This document shows, in pieces, positions 15,481-20,314 of a DNA stretch of 20,314 nucleotides. Position numbers and translations under genes: made by a program. Numbering within the stretch: the stretch's first letter is position 1; the number at the start of each line of letters is the position of its first letter. The DNA lies in contig JAUWQS010000004.1 in the NCBI GenBank assembly GCA_030610915.1, positions 1 through 20,314 on the forward strand, in the 5' to 3' direction. Under the pieces are notes generated by a model that ran no database searches, was not told the origin of the DNA, and was given only the letters and a program-made list of their open reading frames with translations. This stretch comes from Pseudomonadota bacterium (lineage in GTDB: Bacteria; Desulfobacterota; Syntrophia; Syntrophales; JADFWA01).

Positions 15481-16128
15481 TTATCTGTCTATTTCCCGGG
15501 GCAAGCGTTCCCTCTTTTTTTCTTCAACGCTTATATCTATTTCCTTTGCTATGGTTATAATCGCTACCACTCTTAATGCTTGGGAACCAATCTTTTCTGA
15601 TATCTTTATCTTGCTATCTATAGCCGCCTTTGCTATTTCTATCACCTCTTCCAGCTTATGGATTATCTGATCGGCAAGACCCCCTTTTTTCTTCTGATAT
15701 CTTTCCCGGGAATATTCCCTGTCGTTCTTTATCAAACGGACTTCCTCTTGTACTACAGAGAGGTACTGATCGTGAGACTCTTTTACATCGGCAATCAGCC
15801 TCCTTTTTTCGGTAGTATCCATGAGGAGGCTTATCCGCTCAAGGTCATTTTTAATATATTTCTCAGTCTCCAGAAACTGGCGGTGAAAATCTCTATCTTT
15901 AGACACGACATACTTTTTTTCAAATCCCCTCTGGGAGAGGGCGGCAACTCTTAGCCTGGCGGCTATCCTTATGATTTCACCATCAATAGAGCTAATGGAG
16001 CGGGTAATCTGGTTCAACTGACCGAGCCTTAAGGTAGAATACACCCCAAGTGCGATAACAACCAACAGGATTGCAAGGTAGCCCAATCCAAGCCTTTTAA
16101 AGATAGTAAGCTCTCTCATCATTTTCAT
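15481..16128 (-). CDS. Truncated sensor histidine kinase (sensor part only)
   Basis: A 215-residue remnant of a membrane sensor kinase. One transmembrane helix (LGLGYLAILLVVIALGVYST, about 14-33) is followed by a long helical periplasmic domain like those of four-helix-bundle sensors (SIDGEIIRIAARLR, SQRGFEKKYVVSKDRDFHRQ, DTTEKRRLIADVKES). The second membrane helix begins (SQALRVVAIITI) but breaks off into a charged tail (VEEKKRERLPREID) and stop. HAMP, the phosphoaccepting histidine and the ATPase domain are absent. Its place before the regulator shows it was the cognate kinase. An internal deletion that kept the last codons in frame is the simplest explanation. The start is uncertain (ATG at 16128, 16122 or 16119) because the 5' end runs into the 39-bp inverted repeat and has no ribosome site. 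Production of a protein is possible, but it cannot phosphorylate. Confidence 0.72.
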   Translation of the reverse strand: MKMMRELTIFKRLGLGYLAILLVVIALGVYSTLRLGQLNQITRSISSIDGEIIRIAARLRVAALSQRGFEKKYVVSKDRDFHRQFLETEKYIKNDLERISLLMDTTEKRRLIADVKESHDQYLSVVQEEVRLIKNDREYSRERYQKKKGGLADQIIHKLEEVIEIAKAAIDSKIKISEKIGSQALRVVAIITIAKEIDISVEEKKRERLPREIDR

Positions 16129-16162
16129 GAAAGACAATGCTCTATTTTTATCTCATGCTACC
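16124..16162 (+). repeat. 39-bp inverted repeat, right copy
   Basis: This is a perfect inverted match to 12713-12751. It begins at the 5' end of the kinase remnant and ends about 25 bases before the integrase remnant becomes recognisable. A weaker match continues outward in both copies (ACAGATT, then TGC and GA positions). No direct repeat flanks the pair, so they do not look like the simple ends of one transposition event. Confidence 0.9.
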
Positions 16163-16184
16163 AACAGATTATGCTGACGAGCCA

Positions 16185-16406
16185 AAAAACTTTACTTTCC
16201 ATGATCTCCGCCACACAGCAATCAATAACTGGCGTCTCCAGGGACATGACTTCTTCCGGATTATGGCGGCAAGTGGACATAAAACTATGAGTGTTTTTAA
16301 GAGATATAACACCGTTTCGGAAGAGGAGTTGAGAGGGCTTGTAAATCCGCCGATAGGCACCTATATAGGCACCAACGAAAAAAAGGACTCAACCGAAAAG
16401 AGTTAA
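16185..16406 (+). pseudogene. C-terminal remnant of a tyrosine recombinase (integrase)
   Basis: Only the last ~73 codons remain: FTFHDLRHTAINNWRLQGHD, which carries the HxxR box, then ASGHKTMSVFKRYNTVSEEE, with the conserved His and the Tyr nucleophile region. The arm-binding, core-binding and first catalytic-arginine segments are missing. The upstream codons of the open frame (from 16137) come from the 39-bp repeat and do not resemble integrase. The gene ends within an intrinsic terminator and 15 bases from a tRNA-Arg fragment, the usual position of an island integrase. It cannot catalyse recombination. Confidence 0.85.
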
Positions 16407-16419
16407 GTCCTTGTTTTTT
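16383..16419 (+). terminator. Intrinsic terminator after the integrase remnant
   Basis: AAGGACTCAAC (16383-16393) pairs with GTTAAGTCCTT (16402-16412) across an eight-base loop, with one mismatch, followed by GTTTTTT. The stem overlaps the last codons and stop of the integrase remnant. Confidence 0.8.
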
Positions 16420-16420
16420 C

Positions 16421-16469
16421 TGGTACGCCCAGAAGGATTCGAACCTTCGACCTTCGGATTCGTAGTCCG
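16421..16469 (-). tRNA. 3' fragment of tRNA-Arg(ACG), probable att site
   Basis: On the minus strand the segment reads CGGACTACGAATCCG (anticodon arm, loop CTACGAA, anticodon ACG), then the variable loop, then a T arm with GGTTCGAATCC between GAAGG and CCTTC stems, the 3' acceptor strand TGGGCGT and ACCA. The D arm and 5' acceptor strand are absent: beyond 16469 the sequence is unrelated and AT-rich. It is therefore a partial tRNA copy and not a working gene. Tyrosine integrases commonly use exactly this anticodon-to-CCA segment as their attachment core, and integrase genes lie on both sides here. Confidence 0.85.
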
Positions 16470-16507
16470 TTTTTACCCCTTTTTCACACTTCATAACAAA
16501 ATATCAC

Positions 16508-16536
16508 TTGACATAATTCCCCGTTTAATTTAAGAT
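16508..16536 (+). promoter_or_regulatory. Likely sigma-70 promoter of the integrase gene
   Basis: A perfect TTGACA at 16508-16513 and TAAGAT at 16531-16536 are separated by 17 bases. It lies about 140 bases before the integrase GTG, just inside the att fragment, and resembles the promoter before the MerR-HicB gene. Confidence 0.55.
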
Positions 16537-16675
16537 ACTTACAGCGTCAATTTATAGGTGGCGACTTCACCTGAAATAACGCAATATGACAACCAAGGGT
16601 AGCTATAGGGTAGCAACGGGAGACTGTGCGGACTTCAAAAAGTTGCAATAAAGTGGTCTGAGAAAGGAGGTAAAA

Positions 16676-17821
16676 GTGAAAAGGATAAGGACTAAATACC
16701 AGGGTGTTTATGAACGCAAGTCTGAAAGCAAAACACATAATGGCAAGCCGGATGTATGCTTTGATATTGCCTATAAGTTTGAAGGCAAGAAAATATGGGA
16801 GAAGGTTGGCTGGTCAAGTGAAGGATACACGGCAAACCTTGCAAGCCAGGTAAGGGCTGAAAGGGTGCGAAACATCCGGCATGGCGAGGAACTTCCAAAG
16901 CAGAAAAAGAAAGCGCCCTACTTCAAGGATGCCGCCGGCAAATACCTTGCGTGGGCGAGAGACAATAAGACACGCAACGGTAGAGATGAGGAGAGTAGAT
17001 ACAGAAACTATCTCAGTCCATGCTTTGACGAGAAGAGATTAAACGAAATATCTGCTTTCGATCTTGAAAGGGTAAAGGCTGACCTTGTGAAAGAAGGACT
17101 TGCACCACAGACAGTGAAACATGTCCTAATCGTATTCAGAGAGATGTTTAACAAGGCTGTCCTGTGGGGGATGTATAAAGGCGAGAACCCCATCAAGGGC
17201 GTCAAGATGCCTACAGTCCAAAACCAGAGACAGCGTTTCCTTTCACATGATGAAGCTGACTTGTTATTGACTGAACTGTCAGGGACTTCAAAGCAGTTGC
17301 ATGACATGACCCTATTAAGCCTTCACTGTGGCCTGAGAGCGGGTGAGATATTCAACCTTAAAGGCCAGGACTTAGACTTTGAGAATGAGCTTATAAACAT
17401 AAGTGACCCAAAGAACAAAGAGAATCGTAAGGCATACATGACAAAAGCAGTCAAAGCGATGTTTCTTGAGCATGTGCCACTTTCACCGGATGAGTATGTT
17501 TTTAAGGATAGGAACGGCAATAAGGTTGTGCACCTCTCTGCGTCCTTTCACCGTGTTATAGAAGGGCTTGGCTTTAACAAAAGCGTAACGGATCGAAGAC
17601 AGAAGATCACCTTCCACAGTTTGAGACATACCTTTGCGTCATGGCTTGCGCTGCAGGGGGAGCCAATTCTCACAATAAAGGAACTTCTTGGACACAAGAG
17701 CCTTGCCATGACAGAGAAATACTCACACCTGATGCCGGACCAGAAAAGGAAAGCAACATTGAACCTGGAGAAGGCCTTTAACGGAAAGAGAAACGGGACA
17801 GTAATAACGGGTTTAAGGTGA
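16676..17821 (+). CDS. Tyrosine-family site-specific integrase
   Basis: A 381-residue recombinase, complete. It has an N-terminal arm-binding-like region (KRIRTKYQGVYERKSES), a core-binding SAM-like domain (about 80-175) and a catalytic domain with the first arginine in SLHCGLRAGEIFNL, the HSLRHTFASW box, the GHKS motif and the tyrosine in MTEKYSHL. The GTG start at 16676 has an excellent AAGGAGG seven bases before it. It reads away from the tRNA-Arg fragment into the accessory genes, so it most likely integrates and excises the element that starts at 16470. The leader between promoter and start is about 140 bases and holds no convincing gene. Confidence 0.95.
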   Translation: MKRIRTKYQGVYERKSESKTHNGKPDVCFDIAYKFEGKKIWEKVGWSSEGYTANLASQVRAERVRNIRHGEELPKQKKKAPYFKDAAGKYLAWARDNKTRNGRDEESRYRNYLSPCFDEKRLNEISAFDLERVKADLVKEGLAPQTVKHVLIVFREMFNKAVLWGMYKGENPIKGVKMPTVQNQRQRFLSHDEADLLLTELSGTSKQLHDMTLLSLHCGLRAGEIFNLKGQDLDFENELINISDPKNKENRKAYMTKAVKAMFLEHVPLSPDEYVFKDRNGNKVVHLSASFHRVIEGLGFNKSVTDRRQKITFHSLRHTFASWLALQGEPILTIKELLGHKSLAMTEKYSHLMPDQKRKATLNLEKAFNGKRNGTVITGLR

Positions 17822-17852
17822 ACAAACCTGCTTTTTCGATAGAGCAATTCCC

Positions 17853-17880
17853 TTGACATATTATTTTTTTATGCTAATTT
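17853..17880 (+). promoter_or_regulatory. Likely promoter of the MerR-HicB/HicA operon
   Basis: TTGACA at 17853-17858 and TAATTT at 17875-17880 are separated by 16 AT-rich bases, 43 bases before the antitoxin ATG. Type II toxin-antitoxin operons are usually repressed by the antitoxin, so an operator should overlap this region, but I cannot point to a specific one. Confidence 0.55.
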
Positions 17881-17923
17881 AAATACAATAGTGTGTTTAT
17901 TATGGCATGAAGGGAGGTAAGAG

Positions 17924-18568
17924 ATGAGCTATAATACGAAGTCTGTTTGTAAGGTAACACGTGTTTCTATGCGGCAAGTGGACTACTGGGATAGAACCCA
18001 TTTTATTAAACCCTCAGTCAGTGAAGCCTCTGGTTATGGTTCGGTCAGACTTTATTCCTTTACAGACTTGATTCAATTGAAAGTGGCTAAGACCTTAAGG
18101 GATGCCGGTATTAGCTTACAGAAAATAAGAAAAAGTCTGAACTATCTGAGAAAACATATCCCTGAAATTGAGAACCCGCTGGTCGAGATGAGATTCATAA
18201 CTGATGGCGAGAACATTTTTGTTTTGACCAGCAATGAGAATACAGTACTGGATACTTTAAAGGGAGGGCAGCTAATCTTTACCATTGCTTTAGGTGAAAT
18301 TGTTCAGGCTTTAAATGGAGAAATTAAAAGTTTTTCACAGGAGAAGAAATATAGCGTGTCTCTTAAGAGGCAAAAGTATGAAGTTGTTTTACATCCTGAT
18401 TTTGAGGATGGAGGTTACTGGATAGAATGCCCCATGCTGCCTGGCTGTGCTTCTCAAGGCGATACAATAGAAGAAGCCCTGGAGATGATCAAAGATGCGA
18501 TAAAAGGACATATAGAAGTATTGGAAGAAGACGAGAAAGTGGAAGCAAAAAGAGCTAAGGCGATGTGA
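17924..18568 (+). CDS. HicB-type antitoxin fused to an N-terminal MerR-like domain
   Basis: A 214-residue protein with three parts. Residues 5-75 are a MerR-type winged helix-turn-helix: VCKVTRVSMRQVDYWDRTHF, then SGYGSVRLYSFTDLIQLKVA, then LRDAGISLQKIRKSL. Residues about 85-150 are a linker domain I do not recognise. Residues about 152-200 are a HicB fold (YEVVLHPDFEDGGYWIECP, then LPGCASQGDTIEEALEMI), which in HicAB pairs binds and blocks the toxin. Ordinary HicB antitoxins carry a small ribbon-helix-helix or Xre-type DNA-binding domain, usually at the C-terminus, so a MerR-like head is unusual. GGGAGG lies six bases before the ATG. The stop overlaps the toxin start as TGATG, which gives tight coupling. 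Confidence 0.87.
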   Translation: MSYNTKSVCKVTRVSMRQVDYWDRTHFIKPSVSEASGYGSVRLYSFTDLIQLKVAKTLRDAGISLQKIRKSLNYLRKHIPEIENPLVEMRFITDGENIFVLTSNENTVLDTLKGGQLIFTIALGEIVQALNGEIKSFSQEKKYSVSLKRQKYEVVLHPDFEDGGYWIECPMLPGCASQGDTIEEALEMIKDAIKGHIEVLEEDEKVEAKRAKAM

Positions 18569-18795
18569 TGAGCCTACACAATTTGAAGCCAGAGAGGGTG
18601 GTAAGCGCCTTTATAAAGGCAGGGTGGGAGCGGAGAAAAACAAAAAGCGGGCATGCAAAGCTTACGAAGGAAGGAAACATCAATATTCTTTCCATACCCA
18701 TTCATAAAGGCAAGCCTGTAAAACAAGGGCTTTTATTAAATCAGATAAAGAAAGCTGGTATGACCGTTGCGCAGTTTTTGGAGTTTTATAGATAA
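18568..18795 (+). CDS. hicA: HicA-family mRNA interferase toxin
   Basis: A 75-residue basic protein with the compact dsRBD-like HicA fold: PERVVSAFIKAGWERRKTKS, then GHAKLTKEG with the catalytic histidine, then LSIPIHKGKPVKQGLLLNQI and KKAGM. HicA cleaves mRNA in the cytosol until neutralised by HicB. The ATG at 18568 shares one base with the antitoxin stop; a GTG at 18565 is also possible, but AAGG at 18557-18560 is better spaced for the ATG. Antitoxin first and toxin second is the reverse of the best-known hicAB order, though it occurs. The system probably stabilises the mobile element. Confidence 0.9.
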   Translation: MSLHNLKPERVVSAFIKAGWERRKTKSGHAKLTKEGNINILSIPIHKGKPVKQGLLLNQIKKAGMTVAQFLEFYR

Positions 18796-18819
18796 TAGTT
18801 TAAAATAGTATTTCTCATC

Positions 18820-18871
18820 CGGGGCATAGGGTAGCGCCCGAAAAGCCGTAATCCGTGACGGCCTGGCCCCG
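18820..18871 (+). ncRNA. Candidate structured RNA with three-way junction
   Basis: A closing stem CGGGGC (18820-18825) with GCCCCG (18866-18871) encloses two further hairpins. These are a short GGGT/GCCC stem (18829-18839) and GCCGT (18845-18849) with ACGGC (18858-18862) around an 8-base loop. The GAAAA joining the two hairpins is purine-rich. No T-run follows, so it is not an intrinsic terminator. It lies between hicA and the unknown island gene, 34 bases before that ATG, and could be a 5' leader structure or a separate small RNA. I recognise no known riboswitch or ribozyme consensus. Confidence 0.4.
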
Positions 18872-18905
18872 TTTAACACACGACGGAACTGTGAACGGAG
18901 GCGGT

Positions 18906-19691
18906 ATGACATTCCCAAAACCCTCTGACTACTTCTCAAGACTACACATTCATATCCTGAAAGCTCATGCTAAAGAATGGACTGAAAAATTCCCTGAAGC
19001 GCCTATCAAGCGGGTATTGCTGTATTCTCTTTCCTTTCAGTTAGAAGGGTACATGCCGGATATTATTGAATCATACAAACCAAATCCGGTAATATATGCT
19101 GTAGTTTTTGAAGTTGATGCAGAGAAGAAAGAAAAGGGCATGACGATAGACGAGATAATGGAGTATGACAGACAGTTCTTGTCCCATGAGCGTCCCCTGG
19201 AATCTTACGAAAGACTGTTACTTGCAACAGAACCTAATTTACGTAAAAAAGGATACCTAAAATTAGTGACAGCAGATTTTGCAAACGTTTATAAATCACC
19301 GGCAAAAGACAATTATCTTGAGGAATGGAAGTTTGTCGTTAAGTTTAAGAATGCCGAATTGAATGCGGATATAAGGACAGAAAAGCCACACGTTGTGTTG
19401 TGGGAAGAAGAGCCACCAGCCAGGAATAAAACAAAAGTCCGACCAAGCCAGCAGGACAAATTTAAATGCCAGAAAATCGCAAAAGAAATATGGGGGAAAT
19501 ATCCGATACTTGATATTGCACACATGATAAAGCTGCCCGCAATAAAGAAAATTGTAGGCAGGCTGTATCAAAGCGCCACTTTGCATGAATGGCTTAAAGA
19601 AGTAGCGCCTGAACGTGCTAAGCAGCCCGGAAGAAGAAACAGAGAAACACGCTCGAAACAAAAGGAGATATGCGAAAAGCTCGGCATTTAA
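18906..19691 (+). CDS. Island-borne protein of unknown function
   Basis: A 261-residue soluble protein with no recognised enzymatic motif. The ATG at 18906 follows a GGAGG site; an upstream in-frame start at 18855 would translate the hairpin region and is rejected. Residues 1-160 are mixed alpha/beta (RLHIHILKAHAKEWTEKF, then NPVIYAVVFEVDAEKKEKG). The C-terminal ~85 residues form a helical, basic segment (KFKCQKIAKEIWGKYPILDI, then SATLHEWLKEVAPERAKQPG) ending in an Arg/Lys-rich tail. From memory that segment resembles a small domain found at the C-terminus of many phage and island accessory proteins, perhaps a nucleic-acid-binding helix bundle. It ends just before a strong terminator, so it closes the transcription unit. 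Confidence 0.85.
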   Translation: MTFPKPSDYFSRLHIHILKAHAKEWTEKFPEAPIKRVLLYSLSFQLEGYMPDIIESYKPNPVIYAVVFEVDAEKKEKGMTIDEIMEYDRQFLSHERPLESYERLLLATEPNLRKKGYLKLVTADFANVYKSPAKDNYLEEWKFVVKFKNAELNADIRTEKPHVVLWEEEPPARNKTKVRPSQQDKFKCQKIAKEIWGKYPILDIAHMIKLPAIKKIVGRLYQSATLHEWLKEVAPERAKQPGRRNRETRSKQKEICEKLGI

Positions 19692-19743
19692 TACAACAGC
19701 TTCAATCTTTAAAATTTCCTGACTATTCTGCTAAACACCTCAT

Positions 19744-19785
19744 AAACCCCCGTGGACACAATCTGCGGGGGTTTTCTTGTTTTTT
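19744..19785 (+). terminator. Intrinsic terminator after the island gene
   Basis: AAACCCCCG (19744-19752) and CGGGGGTTT (19766-19774) form a strong stem with a 13-base loop, followed by a T-rich run (TTTTCTTGTTTTTT). The A-run before the stem may let it work in both directions. Confidence 0.88.
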
Positions 19786-19963
19786 CGACTAAGCCTTACC
19801 ATTCAACAAATTGCAACTGTTTTAAACCCCCCTCAAAACGTCTAAAAGGGTTTTCTACGCTCCAAGGGTGTTTACATAGTATTTTCAAGGTGTTACCTTA
19901 AATTAAGTCGAAGGCGAGCAAGGCAAAACAAACAAAACAAAATTAACTCAAGGGGGGATTTAG

Positions 19964-20059
19964 ATGACTAAAAAAAATTACAGAAACTTACAGTTACCAA
20001 AACAAGCCATATCTCCAGCTGAGGCTGCGCAGATGTATGGGATTTCCGCCGGGACTGGT
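19964..20059 (+). pseudogene. Excisionase/AlpA-like HTH gene cut by an insertion sequence
   Basis: The ATG at 19964 follows a GGGGGGA ribosome site. The first ~31 residues (NLQLPKQAISPAEAAQMYG, then ISAGT) match the start of the small MerR-like helix-turn-helix proteins used as excisionases or AlpA-type regulators, where a leucine and the rest of the wing would come next. Instead the frame runs into the IS21-type end at 20060 and stops at 20101 after 14 foreign codons. The gene should continue on the far side of the insertion, outside the window. Loss of an excisionase could trap the surrounding element in place. Confidence 0.75.
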
Positions 20060-20314
20060 TGTGCTAACCTAAAATTGACCAGCAAAAGGGGTTTGTGCTA
20101 ACCCAAAATTGACCACCCAGAGCAGTTCATTTCCTGTTAAGATGGTTTATTATAAACCGTTGAGATAGGAGGGAAAGGAGTTGCTTAGAATGGATCAGTA
20201 CGAGTTGGTACGGACGGCACATCGGGTTTATGGTAAAAATATAAGCGAGTTAGCGAAGATGACAAGTCATTCTCGCAACACAATCAAGAAGGCCATACGT
20301 GGCGAGCCGTGGGG
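20060..20314 (+). mobile_element. IS21-family insertion sequence, left end (runs off the window)
   Basis: The element starts with TGTGCTAACC at 20060. A 22-base motif (TGTGCTAACC, C or T, AAAATTGACCA) occurs twice, at 20060-20081 and 20094-20115, 34 bases apart. Multiple terminal repeats that serve as transposase binding sites are typical of IS21 ends. The istA gene begins 130 bases in. The right end, istB and the target duplication lie beyond the window. Confidence 0.85.
20190..20314 (+). CDS. istA: IstA transposase, 5' part
   Basis: The first 41 codons of an IS21-type transposase are visible: MDQYELVRTAHRVYGKNISE, then AKMTSHSRNTIKKAIRGE, the N-terminal helix-turn-helix that precedes the DDE catalytic domain. 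The ATG at 20190 follows AAGGAG at 20175-20180. A TTG at 20181, with AGGAGGG at 20167-20173, would add three residues and is equally well supported. The rest, including the catalytic residues, is outside the window, so activity cannot be judged. Confidence 0.85.
   Translation, partial: MDQYELVRTAHRVYGKNISELAKMTSHSRNTIKKAIRGEPW

Noticed and set aside
16586..16651. A 21-codon open frame in the integrase leader.
   Set aside because: No ribosome site and no recognisable similarity; likely chance, although a leader peptide cannot be excluded.

Overview
The window looks like part of a chromosome from an environmental Gram-negative bacterium, most likely Desulfobacterota (Deltaproteobacteria) or Nitrospirota. 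The signs are a roughly 990-residue PurL without a glutaminase domain, an RssA-type patatin, a sigma-54 two-component operon of a type common in those groups, and abundant hairpin repeats with TCATTCCCGC or TCATTCTGAGC cores. The lineage is inferred from gene style only.

Left part (1-5956) is a scrapyard of anti-phage genes. It opens with the C-terminal third of a BREX-type pglZ, translationally coupled to a BrxA-like winged-helix gene, so it is the tail of a BREX operon (probably type 3). After a junction near 1770, the last ~57 codons of another gene (probably a DNA methyltransferase) overlap by ATGA with an intact PHP-ATPase gene of the TrlF family. That gene overlaps an AlbA_2/GHKL (Schlafen-like) gene. 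This coupled pair is the best candidate for a poorly described system here.

Core part (5971-11092) holds a mechanosensitive channel, a patatin phospholipase and purL. These look like ordinary chromosomal genes. A repeat-rich stretch follows (11093-11991) with a wrecked four-helix-bundle gene. The gene is split by a 162-bp MITE with 11-bp terminal inverted repeats and an 8-bp target duplication.

Regulatory part (11992-16162), mostly on the minus strand: a truncated sensor kinase, an intact NtrC-type regulator, then a 7-5-7 palindrome, a -24/-12 sigma-54 promoter, a pair of hairpin repeats and a small secreted protein. Together these form a readable sigma-54 circuit. An internally deleted ISL3-like transposase and a second secreted protein follow. 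A perfect 39-bp inverted repeat brackets most of this segment.

Right part (16185-20314) is integrated DNA. The C-terminus of one tyrosine integrase ends 15 bp from a 3' tRNA-Arg(ACG) fragment. A complete second integrase starts on the other side. Its element carries a MerR-HicB fusion antitoxin with HicA toxin, a possible structured RNA, an unknown island protein, and an excisionase-like gene cut by an IS21-family element that runs off the window. The geometry fits two elements inserted in succession at one tRNA-Arg gene.
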